From Smallanthus sonchifolius (taxonomy: Eukaryota; Streptophyta; Magnoliopsida; Asterales; Asteraceae): DNA of 64,000 nt. Shown in pieces: positions 10,402-21,846 of the stretch (within the stretch, counting starts at the first letter, position 1; every line of letters starts with the position of its first letter). The position numbers and the translations under genes were made by a program. The stretch lies in contig JAKNSE010000037.1 of assembly GCA_023525975.1 (NCBI GenBank), positions 744,001 to 808,000 of the forward strand, written 5' to 3'. A model generated the notes under the pieces. The model was not told the origin of the DNA, made no database searches, and was given only the letters and a program-made list of their open reading frames with translations.

Positions 10402-12942
10402 GGATCTATTTAATAAATCAAAAGGGGTCCGAGCAGTTATTTAAAAAGAAAGTTTGAGATCGAAACATGCGGGATGGAATTAGAGGGACCTGGATGAAAC
10501 TTAGTGGTATATAAACCACATTAGCGCAAATCCTAGACCATAATCGGTCTATAGGCGTGCGACGGCTGAATGGAGAGCCGAGAGAGAAAGGAAAGTCGGC
10601 GACGAGGGTGGTCGCGCGAATGACCAAGGAGGCGTTGGGTGGGTTTTGATCGGGAGACTCTGAAACACGATGAGGTAATCTTATTTTTACTCCTTGTACT
10701 CGGTTTTGGATGGTTTTTCAATTAGGTTTGCTTAATATCAGTGCTAAGGCCACTAGGAGGCGACTTGGAGGTCATTGGTTAAGGAATCGAGTGAAAACGG
10801 GAATTCCGGCGAGGAATTCCGGCCATTGTTTGCATATCCAATAGCGGCAGGCGGCGGCGATGGTAGGGGGCTAAAGAGCTTGGCGACACGGTCATGTGGA
10901 TATATTATTTGTCCAATTCCGAGTTCGTTTGATAGGGATTCGAGCAGTGCAAAGACAGACACGTGTAGAGGAAGAATTCCGGCTACTGTTCGTCTTTCCG
11001 GCGACGTCGACTGGTGGGTCTAAAAGGGTTCGGCGATACGGACGCGTGGACATATTATTCGCCTTAAACGGAGTTCATTTGGGTCGGTCTTGAGCTACTC
11101 GAATATTGACGCACAAAACCGAATGTGCTGAAATACGAATCCGTGTTCTGGCAGCAGCAGGGGTGGCGGCGGCCGACACCAATAATTTTCTGAGGTCGGG
11201 CATGTTGAGAGGAACGCATGGATAGGTGGATTGCGCGAAAAGGAGCTCGTATGGTCGAGATATGAGCAAAACAAGTTTTCCTCTTGCATGGTGCTCAACA
11301 GTCTCGTACAAAACCGCTTAGAACGGCTTGTACACAAAGTTATGACCCCATAGAACTTTATATTTATTGTTGGGGACTACTTTGGGATGTGAGAATATTG
11401 TCGGGGACGACATTCGGGAACGTTTTTCGGTAACGTTAATTTAGGGGTTTTTGTACGCGAACTAGCGCGTCGGTTGTACGGTTTGGGACGATTTAGACCG
11501 AGCATGTAGCTGCTGGTCCAGAGTAGATGAGATAGTGTTATTGCGGTAATAGGATTGATCTGGGTAATTCGTTTGACGACAGGTTCGCGTTGGACTATGC
11601 GTTTACGGGTATGCGACTTCGGAAGGAAAGCTTCGCAACCGGTGAGTTTCTAATCCCCTACTTTTAAATGTTTAACTGTTTTGGGGCTATCGTACATACT
11701 TTCAAGAGGTGTTAATATATTTGATCGTATTAAGGGTTTCGGGTTCTAACCCGATGTGCTTCTAAAATAAAATGAGTATTAAGAAATTGTAGGGTCTATG
11801 GTGTGTTTATGTGAATGTGATAACTAGGGTTACGAGTGATGAATGAGTGACGTGTCAAGGGTCGACTAGGGGAAGTCGGACCTTAAGCTAAATGCTTATG
11901 ATTATATGTCGGAAATATGTTGTTCTAGTGTTATATGTGAGGTGTAGGTGTAGTTAACGAGTCATGTAAATGATGTGTGATATTATGTGTATTATGTTTG
12001 CGTGACGTGTTTGCATCGTTGTCTTTATGACATGGCAAACGGGATTTGGGAAGGACAGGATCCTTCGGGAAGTCACCAACGGTGACATTTACTTAACAGG
12101 TTAATGCTGAGCTCAGGGTGCGTCGAACGCCCTGACGAGGGTAACCCTGACAATGGTGCAGTGATGAGGTATGTGTTTACGTGTATATTTACAGGTGTGT
12201 GGAATTGCATGCAAATGTTGAATTATATATTTATTGTGCATGTGATGTTGTTAATGTGATAATGTTAATGTGACGTGTAGAGAATATTAAGGTGGTAATG
12301 CTAGCGTGACGTGTGAATGTTGTTATTGTAGTACGTATAGAACTAGATCGACAGTGATGTCACGTCACTTGAAATGTAAGAGCCTTGGATGTGGTCGGTT
12401 AAGTTGATGTCTAGTGTTTTGTTGTGATAACCAGGTGTCGAGTTAATACGAGACCTAGGGTAAGAGTTGTTGGTGTAGAAAGTTCAACCTATGTCGACGA
12501 GACTGGGGGAATTATTATTATTATGGGACGAGTCTTTATTAATGAACAACTATGGGATACCGTGGGATGCAGGGGCTATGTAATTGTTAACGAACTGGTA
12601 AATTACTTAATAGGGACCGTGGGTCCTGAGTAAACTTTAAATAACCTTTATGACGAGTTGGCTTTTAATTAAAATAAACTATTAAAACTCACTCAGCGTA
12701 GCTGACTTTGTGTGTGCGATAGATCGTTTTGCAGGTAAACGTCGCGTTGACGTATCTTGGCTTGGGAGCGGCGTTACTCGGATTGGTGTGCATGCATCCG
12801 TGAGGTAAATTTAATAACATTAAGTAGTAAGTAATGTTCTTAGAAAGACTTCCGTTGTAGTTTGATTAGTAATAAATGTGTTTTAAATGAAAATGACCCG
12901 TTATGAGAACCAACGGTAAGATGCCCGGGTCGGGGTCTTACA
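10402..12942 (+). repeat. Right piece of the 3' LTR of element A
   Basis: Continuation of the LTR that starts at 711, after removal of element B and one copy of CGTAT (10397-10401). It ends GGGTCGGGGTCTTACA at 12942, a CA terminus. The following bases GCATG (12943-12947) are the likely right-hand target duplication, because the sequence after them matches the middle of a different LTR family (inverse copy near 62,575). Short frames at 10,418-11,337 overlap on both strands and have no recognisable domain. Confidence 0.7.
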
Positions 12943-13807
12943 GCATGTTAATGTTTAACGTATTAATTTAGTGGTATGTTTATGTTTTTTAATTATTCCC
13001 TCTTAAAACCACCTTTTTGGTGGGCTTTTATTATTGTCTAAATCCGTCTTTATATTTGTGAGTGTCTTGATTTTAAAGTGTAAGATCATAAAACCTTTTT
13101 AATAAAACTTCCTTTGAAACTCGTACGTCTTTATACGAGTAGAGATTGATAAGCCAAGGCTTGGTCTATACTTCTAAGGTCGTACGTCTTTATACGAACT
13201 TATTATGCGACCAAGAATTGGTAAACTCATGTTGGGAACGATACGTCTTTATAATTGGTCCCATTGTTATACCGCCTCCCAGTGAAGAAAATATAATCAC
13301 CTATTTAACTCTAATATAAAGCATTTTAAGTTCGATGTCTTAAACCAACCCGGAGATGACCATTCGAAGGATTGAGGGTAACTGTTGTCCCTAACGGCAG
13401 GCACTACTATTTTAATTTAAAGATTATAATTCGTGAATCAAATGTCGTGAGGACGAGGCTCTAGCGGTGACCCGGTCACAAGTTTGTAGTAGTCATACCA
13501 CTGAATTAGTCAACTTAACATTATCACGTACCAAGCTGATTCAAAGCCCAAAGCAATTTAACATTCTGCTAGTTACATTTCTGTTATACACATCACGCAC
13601 ATTTTTACTTTTATGTTATTTACTTTACCATCATTTACTTTTCTGTCATTTACTATTCTGCTTCTCAAGCACAAAAACCCACTCACTAATTAATCCGGCT
13701 AAACGATAACAAAAGTTGAGTATTGGAACTCGACCGTGTCCATTGGTTCGATACTTTGTTCTTACCTAAACTATATTACGTTGCAATAGGTACACTTGCC
13801 TATTGTG

Positions 13808-14312
13808 TGTTGGGTATAGAATTGAGACTGATGATGTCAATCGAAACTACACTAATAGTTTCGGTTGAACATAAAAACAGGTATCGAAACTAGGTAGTTT
13901 CGATACCTGTTTTTCAGGCCTGTTTGGCAGGTGGCTTGGAAAACAAGGCACATGTGCTTTGCCTCCTATATATAGCAGAATATGTCTTAGGAGTGAGGGT
14001 GTGTCTGTAGAGGGAATCACCACCCCAGGGGGAGCTCACCCCAGGGGGAGCTCACCCTAGGGTGAGACTAATTGTTAGTGTATGATAAGCTTTTATTTTC
14101 ATTTCAATCAAAGAATCATACGTTTTATGCTTTCAATTATCTGTTCTTTTTCACTTTTATATATTTCTGTTCGTGTATGTGATTCCCGCACCCGTCTCTA
14201 CCCTTTTTCTGATTCGAGAGTGATACCAGATCCAGAGATTCAGCCTCTCGATCCAGACTGTTTGAAGATTTCTTCGCAGATCTGTGTTCTACAGGTCTGC
14301 TCAGGACCTACA
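13808..14312 (+). mobile_element. Solo LTR (505 bp) inserted in the element T LTR
   Basis: Begins TGTTGGGTATAG and ends GGACCTACA, flanked by the 5-bp duplication TTGTG (13803-13807 and 14313-14317). Deleting it restores the exact order seen in the inverse LTR copy at 61.7 kb. It has a TATA box (CTATATATAG, about 13968), a three-fold CACCC(C/T)AGGG repeat at about 14020-14065 just downstream, and a large hairpin upstream. No internal region is present, which fits LTR-LTR recombination. The promoter elements set its orientation as plus. Confidence 0.85.
13873..13914. repeat. Perfect 20-bp-arm inverted repeat upstream of the solo LTR TATA box
   Basis: Arms 13873-13892 and 13895-13914 (AAAAACAGGTATCGAAACTA and its complement) are separated by GG. 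The core CGAAACTA/TAGTTTCG motif recurs once more just upstream (13840-13866). It could be a paired transcription-factor site in U3 or could extrude as a cruciform. Confidence 0.9.
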
Positions 14313-14434
14313 TTGTGTGTGTTTTAAGTTAAAGTAATTATCATTTTATAACTTTAAAACCTGGTCTCGTGAAACCATCCTAAAAATATATTTATTTATA
14401 TTTTTGTATTATAAAACACGACACATGAAGTTTT

Positions 14435-14452
14435 TGGCGCCGCTGTCGTGGA
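14435..14452 (+). other. Primer-binding site of element T
   Basis: TGGCGCCGCTGTCGTGGA sits 9 bases after the LTR end. TGGCGCC at this place is the hallmark of Tat and Athila elements, whose primer site in most plants is very similar to this. Confidence 0.8.
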
Positions 14453-14551
14453 CACGGTGATTTCAAGAAAAATTCGAGTTAACGGATTAGCCTTTTTAAC
14501 CTTAACATTTTATTTTATGGTATGTTTTGATTATTCCTTACAGCAACTTTC

Positions 14552-14926
14552 ATGGATGACAACTACGAAGGTTGTTATGGAGGATACCAAGACGAATATG
14601 AGTACCATTATTCGGAGGTTTGGTGTGAGATCTGTGGGGAACCACACTACACCCAAGATTGTTATCACTATCAAGGGTATTCCACAAATTTTCACCAACC
14701 CTACTGGCAACCATATGAGGAAACCACACCGACCCAAGAAATTCAACACTTAGCTCTAGATTCCGACTCATGGACCCTAGGAAATTTGTTTCATCATTTG
14801 GAAGACATTAAGGTTCAACTCCTAAAGAGCTCTCCAACTGAACAACAAGTGTTTCGTCATTTGGAAGAAATTAAGTTTCAAATCCTAAAAAGCTATCCAA
14901 ATAAACAACAAGATGATTCCTTCTAA
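14552..14926 (+). CDS. Short gag-like protein of element T with a zinc-knuckle-like motif
   Basis: A 124-residue frame about 100 bases after the primer-binding site, in the gag position. Residues 1-30 are rich in Tyr, Glu and Asp. A Cys/His cluster CEICGEPHYTQDC (about residues 28-40) resembles a retroviral zinc knuckle but has three instead of four residues between the second Cys and the His. The C-terminal half holds two similar Leu/Lys/Gln-rich segments (HHLEDIKVQLLKS and RHLEEIKFQILKS), a small internal duplication. It is far shorter than a normal gypsy Gag (300-500 residues), and no pol frame follows, so the element is non-autonomous or heavily deleted. Confidence 0.5.
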   Translation: MDDNYEGCYGGYQDEYEYHYSEVWCEICGEPHYTQDCYHYQGYSTNFHQPYWQPYEETTPTQEIQHLALDSDSWTLGNLFHHLEDIKVQLLKSSPTEQQVFRHLEEIKFQILKSYPNKQQDDSF

Positions 14927-15144
14927 GTCTAAGAATTGGAAGTTATCCAACATCTCTAGTAAGGTCGAGTGACTCTAAGGAGCAAGAACCTTCCATCTTC
15001 ACAAGCATGGATCAATCGAAGGTGAGACCGGATGATTCAAAAGAAAGGGCTACTGCAACTTTGCAATCACTTCCTAACTTTTCATAGAGAATGGAAGCTA
15101 AATAATTAAAGGAGCCAGAAGAGCGAAGATCTAAAGAAGAACTG

Positions 15145-15468
15145 GTGGGAATCCTAAATATGGAAGCACAGGAGGATGTAATCACCAACAAACAAATGAC
15201 AATGGTGGCACCTCTTCCTTGCAAAAGTGATAGCCGGTCTGTGACCAAGCATATCAGTGAATCATTCCATGAATCACATAAGCCACAGGATAAGGCACAT
15301 CACTCTGAGTACCACTTCTCATGGAAGAAGCAACGTTCATCCAATGAAAATTACGTGACAAAATTTTCATACCGGGGTGACTGTCTCCTTCACTACATGG
15401 GTCTCTTGAAGTTTGATCTAGAAAATTTCAAATGGTGGTGGCGTGATTTAATTACACCATTTCTTTAG
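15145..15468 (+). pseudogene. Residual internal reading frame of element T
   Basis: A 107-codon frame in element T downstream of the gag-like protein. It is Ser/His/Lys-rich at the start and ends in a Trp-rich stretch. No domain is recognised. It lies on the sense strand and is probably a leftover of the element's internal coding region. Confidence 0.25.
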
Positions 15469-15689
15469 GTGCTCTTATATAGAGCATTCTAAATTTGGTA
15501 GGTTTACAAAAAAATTTAAAATTTCAAATCGATCCATCCAAACTAAAATTAAAACTATAAATAGACTTTGAAAATATAAAAATCAACGATTCACCCATTT
15601 TAACACTAAAAAGTTGAAGGCATAAAAATTAGAAAATTGGGGAAAATATTTGATTTATGAAATTGGACCACTTAATGGGGGATTTTTGC

Positions 15690-16540
15690 TCGGACCACTA
15701 GGACAAACCACCTACGGCTGTTTGCCACATGATCCGGCTCGTCAAAACCTTTCCGTCCCCTGGTACTAAACGTAGCTCAAGTTATGACCTTTTCAAGTTT
15801 GAACACTTTTTACCCTGTTTTCCGCTGTTCAGCTGGTGTAGGATGGACTATACTAATTCCTGGATCAGCTTATTATAATTATGCACATGGTTATCAAATG
15901 GGTTGGATGAATCTCTCCATATTACAAGCCACCCGTTTGACAGATTATTGCACTAAATTGGAAATTCACGAAGCACGTGCGGGTCGGGCCAAAGACCCTT
16001 AAATAAATGTGGCGCTTCCGGGAGGCAACCCGATGATCATAAATAAATTGAGAAGTTGGTGCATACGGCAAAAAGCATCGACCTCAGGTTTGGTTTTTCC
16101 AAATCTAAGTTTCTAATTACTTCAGCCCCTTGGTATGCCTTCTCGATACTAGGACCTTAGTAGCTTAACAACTACCTTTTATTTTCCTTGTCTACTTTTA
16201 TGTTTTCCTTTATGTTTCAGGTAGAATAACATCACCAGATAGTCTCTTTACTTTGAGGAGTTACACTCCACCTCTACGAGCTTGGAGCCGAAAACCACAT
16301 CAAATTTCTGAGAAATTCGATGAAGTCTTTGAAGCAAAGTGTTGATAGCAGCTGATAGGCACAACCTGACAGCAACAATAAGTTTTGGCCTTAGTTTATA
16401 CACCGAATTGACCGGGGGAGTACCAGTTTCTTTTCCCTTAAAACTTCATGCATTTAAATTCCTGCATAGCATTCCATTACATGCATTTGTACATTGAGAG
16501 CAATGCACAATTTTAAGTGTGGGGTAGGAAATTAGAGATT
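15690..16540 (+). mobile_element. 3' non-coding part of element T, ending in a polypurine-like tract
   Basis: Contains GTGGCGCTTCCGGGAGGCAA at about 16008, a phrase I associate with the 3' region of Tat/Athila elements, and TTTTAAGTGTGGGGTAGG at 16511-16528, the usual form of their polypurine tract. No matching 3' LTR follows inside the window, so the element is truncated here or its 3' end has diverged. From 16541 to 17242 I see no gene, only AT-rich sequence and a CCGCC-rich stretch (16,900-17,130). Confidence 0.45.
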
Positions 16541-17242
16541 CAAGACTACTTGTAACCTCATAGCAGTAAAATTTAACTTGTGATTTTCTACCCATTTGAC
16601 TATAGCATTACTAAAAACCTACCTTTTGTAAAACCCAAAAAATTTTCAAAACTTTTAAACCCTAAAACCTAAACCTCTTTGAGTTCGCACTTAATTAAAT
16701 AAAAGAAGACATGGCAAGTAGAAACAAATGGAAATTATGCATAACAAATCACTAAAGCTTACATACAGAAGAAAAAAAAGAATTGAGTTACATACACGTA
16801 GCTCTTACGAGTTACGTATACGTAGCTCATACGAAAAATAAACGAACATCATCATGATGAACACCGTCTGAGAAATTAGCTAATTCGTCGGAAACTCGAT
16901 CGAACCACCATATCGACTTCTCTCTCCTTTACCGTCGCTGAATAGAACACTAAGAACCCATACCGCATCACCGCCCCCACCACTATAATCACCGTCTTCC
17001 TCGCCCACTATTGCCTGTTGCGCCCTCCGATTCGTCGGGATTTCTCATCTTCACATCGACGTTGCCGCCTTATATCCCCCCATCGCCATCTCTGCCTTAT
17101 CTCCGCCACGGGTCCGCCGCCACCTAGGTTGCTTGAGCCGGCCAAGCAATTCTAGCACCCCCTTCCAACAAACTGTTTTATAATGATTCTTTATGCGTAC
17201 CTCTCTCGATTCATCTGCTTGCTTTTTTGGTTTCCAAAACAT

Positions 17243-17941
17243 TGTAGATATAAAGACTGATGGCTACAAAATTCTCTAAGTACAACTGCTGCGGACTCCA
17301 CAGTTTTGCCACAGACCAACAAGCTGCTGTGGATAAGGTTAGTTGCTGCGGATAGTAGTTCTCCTACTGATAAACAACTATGCTGCGGATAGCCTTATCT
17401 GCTGAAGTCCAGAGTTGCTGCTGATAGGCTTCTCAGCAGCATCAAACACTTGATGCTGCTGATAAGCAAATTATCAGCAGCTTTGACTTTGCTACTGACA
17501 CTTCTGCTACAACATTGACACATCTGTCAGCAGAAGGAATGTTATTGGTGCAGATGATTAAAGACAAACCACTTCTGAAGTCTCCTGCAAAGATTCCTAA
17601 GAAGACTTTTGACCTGAATACAACTATTTGCTGCAGTTTGTCTTTTAGTTGTCTACCAATAATAGTATAGCTTGTAACTGTCCAAGATCAACGGTCTGTG
17701 TTTGATCTGATCCTTAGAATCAAGGGTCTGTCTTGATTCTAAGTTCCTTTATATGTATTGTATCTTACATTTGTACAAGTGTGCTTCCTAAGAGTTTTCT
17801 CTGTAATCTTGTAAACATTGAAGATCAATACAATTTGCATTTATCAGTATTCTCTTTGTTTATCTGTTTACATTACATAGTTGTGATTGTTTTCGCCAAT
17901 CTCAACTAGAATAGAACCATCTTGTATTCACCGATCCTACA
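17243..17941 (+). repeat. 5' LTR of element C
   Basis: 699 bp, TG...CA. U3 carries repeated CTGCTGATAGG-like and CAGCAGC-like blocks (17280-17530), a TATA-like TTTATATGTATTG near 17751 and a U5 rich in ATCAATACAATTTGC-type sequence. The same family of CAGCAGC blocks recurs in gag and after RNase H. Confidence 0.95.
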
Positions 17942-17943
17942 AG

Positions 17944-17955
17944 TGGTATCAGAGC
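17944..17955 (+). other. Primer-binding site of element C
   Basis: TGGTATCAGAGC two bases after the 5' LTR; complementary to the initiator tRNA-Met 3' end. Confidence 0.95.
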
Positions 17956-18048
17956 TTTGGCTCTCAGATTAAACAAACTCACACTTTTTTAATCACTCTC
18001 TGGTTCTATTCACTACTATCTCTTTGCTAAAACACCATTTACTCTGAA

Positions 18049-19485
18049 ATGGCTCAAAACAATGGTTTTGATGATACTGGTAGCATCAACAGACCACCAA
18101 GACTGGTGTCTGGAGATGACTATGATATGTGGAAGAACAGGATGGAAAGTTTCTTCTACTATCAAGAGTATGGGATGTGGAGATCCATTAAAGATGGACC
18201 ATATGTTCCCATGGTGGCCTCTACTGATTTCGAAGGTCCATCAGTCCCTAAAGAACCCTCCAAGTACTCAGAGGAGGACATCACGAAGATGGAGGTAGAT
18301 TTCAAAGCTTTGGGAGCCATCCAGATGTGCTTGCCAAACGAAGTTTTTCACAACTTCAAAGAATACAAGACTGCAAAGGAGCTGTGGGGGGCTCTTGAGA
18401 AGATGTTTGCTGGGTCAGAAGAAGTGAAGGAAAACAGAAGAGACATTCTGAAGCAACAATACGAAAATTTCGTCTGGAAGGAAGGTGAGTCTCTTACTGT
18501 TCTGTACAACAGGTACACCTACCTTGTGGGAGAGCTACAGTGCTCAAAGGTGAAGTTGGAGAATGAGGACATTCTCAAAAAGTTTATCAGATCTCTTCCC
18601 CACTGCTGGACACTCTATACAGTGTCTATCAGAAGAACTGAAAACCTGAAAACTCTACAGATGACTGAGCTTTTTGGCATGCTCAAGACATATGAATTAG
18701 AAATGATTCAGGCTGAAGAAAGAAGCTCAGGTTATTCTACAGCCTCATCATCCACCCCCACCTCTTCTGCATTACATTCTGACCACACAGTCTCTAGTTC
18801 AAGCAACTACTATCCTCCCATTGTCACTCGTCCCCAGAATCCAACCTCACAATCAAACAACCCACCATTTCTTCTTGAAGCCCCACCTCAAACATCAACT
18901 TCTGCTGCCTTTGTCTCTGAAAACTCAAGCAATATGTCCTTTATCAAGGAAGATCTGGAATGTTTTCATCCAGATGATCTAGAAGAAATGGATATACAGC
19001 ACTCCTATGCCATGCTTTCTCTAAGAGAAAAAATGTTCTACTCTAGAACAGGAAGACCCATTCCAAGCAACAACTCCAACACCAGAGTTGGCTTGGACAA
19101 AAGCAAACTGAGATGTTACAACTGTAACCAACTTGGTCATTTTGCCAGAGAATGCAAGGCACCAAAGGCAAATCCAGCTGCTGCCCAGCCAAGGCAAGCT
19201 CATCAAGGTCAAACAAGCCAAGCTCAGCCAAGACAGCAACAAGCTACCCCTCCTACTCAAACTGCAGCGTGTGCAGCTGTTGGAACTGCTGAGTTTGACT
19301 GGATCTTTCAGTATGAGTATCTTCCTGCCAACAACCAAGCACTCATGGCAGACACCACAGAGAAACCACCTCAGGTATATGAACATATTTGTACTCAAGC
19401 TTGTATTGATAAGGTTCTTGGATACAGAAAACATAACCAGAATCTCATATATCAAAATGAAGAGTTTCACCAAAATGAAATCTGA
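18049..19485 (+). pseudogene. gag: copia Gag, N-terminal part (UBN2-type, zinc knuckle 1), frameshifted at its end
   Basis: Nucleocapsid/capsid precursor of element C. It begins about 95 bp after the PBS. Residues ~15-235 match the UBN2 gag domain of plant copia elements (RPPRLVSGDDYDMWK near the start; a WGALEKMF motif later). A Pro/Ser/Gln-rich linker follows, then a CX2CX4HX4C knuckle (CYNCNQLGHFAREC, DNA about 19114-19155). The frame stops at 19485, but the protein clearly continues in another frame from about 19470 (Lys/Glu coiled coil), so a one-base indel near 19465-19480 splits gag. Known copia Gag proteins are often shorter; this one would be unusually long. Confidence 0.85.
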
Positions 19486-20869
19486 ATTCAAAAAGGTTGA
19501 AAACAGTTACAAAGAAAAGATTAACTGTTTAAAGAAAGAGATTTCATCATTAAAACATGAACAAACAAATCTTGAAACTCAGATTGATGATCTTCTGGTT
19601 AAGTTAAAAGCTACAAGGGCTGAATTGGCAGACCAAAAAGTCCATGTTGAAAAATATGAGTTTGCATCCAAAAAGTTGCAAAGACTTTTAGATGCTCAAA
19701 TTCATGAAAAAGTAACTGTCGGGCTTGGGTTTCAAGCTGAAAAACCCTACAATGCTGTGCCTCCACCTGCTGACTATGTAGCCATTCATGAACCAAGTTT
19801 CAATCTTTCCAATCTTGATCTGGCCAACCGAAATCTTGATCATTCAAAGGAAGAACCACTTGTGCAAGAATGCACTACCTCATCTGAGTCTGAGTCCACT
19901 TGCTCAGACTCCACTGAAACCAACGAAGCTCCATCACTACCTGCCTTTGAAGTCATTCAAACCAACGGTCCAAGCCCCTTCATCCCTTCAATACCGGTAC
20001 CAATACCTCAACTCACCAAACAGATTAAAATTAGCTATCCTCCCAAAGGGAGAAAGTTAATTGTTGAAAAGGGACAATCCTCAACCTCCACCAATTTTCA
20101 AGCAAACCAAACCATACAACCCAGAGAGAGAGCTCCATATGTTCAAAAGACATTGGAGGAAGCCACCTTTGAGCACAACAAAGCCCATCCCTGGAATTTC
20201 AAAGACTTATTCAAGAGAAAGGAGTATGTGTACTTTCAAAGGGACAAATTGGCTAAATCATGCTTTGTCTGTGGCAAATACAACCATACTGCCAGCACCT
20301 GCTTCTACTACCTTCAGCATCAAAGAAACCTCAAGCAACATGCTTTTGAGAAGAAAAACAAGAACAAAAAGGTAAGAAGCTTTGAAGCCAAGGCAACTCA
20401 TTTCAGAAACTCTCTCTCCCCACCAAAGAAGCAGCTGCCAAAACCTCAACAATCTTGCATCATCTGTGGTGAATCAGACCACTTTGCTGCAAATTGTGAA
20501 TTTAATCCCTTCAACTATATCCTTCATCAAGCCCCTTTTAAACAAAAGCCTATCTACAAAAGAACTTCCATAGAGAAACCCTCTGTTAAAAAGGTAAAGA
20601 AGGAGAAGCATACATCTGTTGTTGAACCATCAGCAGCCAGCAAAAATGCTGCTGATCAAGTGAAGCCCAAGAAACCAAAGGACAAGCCTTCAGCACTAAC
20701 CAAGTCTGCTGCTGCTCAAGTAAAACCATCAGCAGCAACAAAATCTGTTGCTGATAAGCCAAAATCCTTAGCAGCAAAATCTGTTGTTGATCAAGCAAAT
20801 CTGTCAGCAGCCAAAGCAACATCAGCTGCTAACAGAGCAAAGAGATCTGGAAAACCACCTCCTCAGTAA
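19470..20869 (+). pseudogene. gag: copia Gag, C-terminal extension: coiled coil plus two more zinc knuckles
   Basis: Continuation of Gag in the +2 frame. It opens with a long Lys/Glu/Leu coiled coil (about 19480-19700), then a Ser/Pro/Thr linker, a second knuckle (CFVCGKYNHTASTC, DNA about 20260-20301) and a third (CIICGESDHFAANC, about 20456-20497). The end is an Ala/Lys/Ser-rich tail built from repeats of an SAA-K-V-DQ type, which at the DNA level are CAGCAGC...GCTGCTGAT blocks. Three knuckles and a coiled coil in one Gag are more than the usual single knuckle. Confidence 0.8.
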
Positions 20870-21015
20870 TGGAAAGCCAAGACTCCAGCCTCTATCCACC
20901 AAAGCATTATCATTGGCTCCATTGAGTGCAAGCATACTGATGCTGCTGATCCAAAGACACACTCACCCAAGTCTACAAGTTCTTGGGTTCCTCCCTCTAA
21001 CTAGATCTCTCTCAT

Positions 21016-21846
21016 GTGCAGGGACAACCAGGTCACAAGGATAACACCTGGGTTGTAGACAGTGGTTGTTCCAGGCACATGACCGGCAACAGATCCATCC
21101 TCTCCAACTTCAGACACTTCAATGGAGGATGTGTTGCCTTTGGGAGTGATTCAAAAGGAGGATCAATTACCGGACAGGGAACTGTGTCCAATGAGAGAAT
21201 GAGTATTGAAAGAGTAAACTTTGTCAAGGAATTGGACTTCAATCTCATGTGTGTGTCTCAGATCTGTGATCAAAAGCATGGGATGCTTTTCATAGATAAA
21301 GAATGTTTTGTGTTATCCCCTGGCCTAAACAAACCTCCTCCAGAGAAGATCCTATTGACTGCTCAGAGAAAATATAACCTGTATGTGCTTGACATGAATG
21401 AGGTCACTCCATCTGGTAGTGTATCTTGTTTTCTGTCAAAGGCATCAGTTGATGAATCAGCTCTCTGGCACAGGAGATTAAGCCATGTCAATGTGAAAAC
21501 CATTAACAAGTTGGCGAAGGGAAATCTTGTCAGAGGGCTTCCTGACAAAGAATTCCAACTTGAAGATCATTGCATTGCATGCTTAAAGGGTAAGAAACAC
21601 AAGAGTTCTCACAAGCCCAAGACATTGAATTTAAATGACACTCCATTACAGCTGCTGCATATGGATCTCTTTGGTCCTACAAATGTCATGTCAATGGGCA
21701 AGAAGTCATACTGTCTGGTGATCACTGATAACTATACCAGATTTTTATGGGTATACTTCTTGAGAACAAAAGATGAAACTGCTGAGATTCTTAAATCTTA
21801 CATTCTTAGAGTTGAGAATCAAAGCAATCAAAAGGTGAAGTTATAA
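21016..21846 (+). pseudogene. pol: copia protease and N-terminal integrase (frameshifted)
   Basis: First part of Pol. Aspartic protease: the catalytic triad appears as VVDSGCSRHMTG about 12 residues in (DNA near 21052). The GAG-pre-integrase zinc region follows (LWHRRLSH...CIACLKGKKH, the HHCC finger), then the start of the integrase core with its first catalytic Asp in LLHMDLFGP. The frame is lost at 21846 just before the second catalytic Asp; the next block continues in a different frame, so one indel lies near 21840. The link to gag also needs a frame change near 21010. Confidence 0.85.

Larger units (their letters stand above)
12943..14425 (+). repeat. Distal part of a Tat/Athila-like 5' LTR (element T)
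   Basis: Starts at the insertion point of element A and matches, in inverse orientation, the LTR at 61595-63204. Shared blocks include the segment with AAATGTCGTGAGGACGAGGC near 13440 and the end segment AATATATTTATTTATATTTT near 14390. The LTR end is placed at CACGACACA (14425), where homology to the other copy stops and a primer-binding site follows. The first ~630 bases of this LTR lie outside the window, beyond element A. A 505-bp solo LTR is inserted at 13808-14312. Confidence 0.75.

Noticed and set aside
10418..11337. Possible protein genes on both strands in the element A LTR
   Set aside because: Frames are short, overlap each other and lie in the U3/R part of an LTR. Arg/Pro/Ala richness follows from local GC content.
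15784..16002. 72-codon plus-strand frame near the end of element T
   Set aside because: No conserved domain. It overlaps the 3' non-coding region of a Tat/Athila-like element.
17051..17242. Minus-strand frame just left of element C, basic and Trp-rich
   Set aside because: Only 63 codons, ends at the copia insertion, and the frame is not resumed right of the element at 30,077. No domain.
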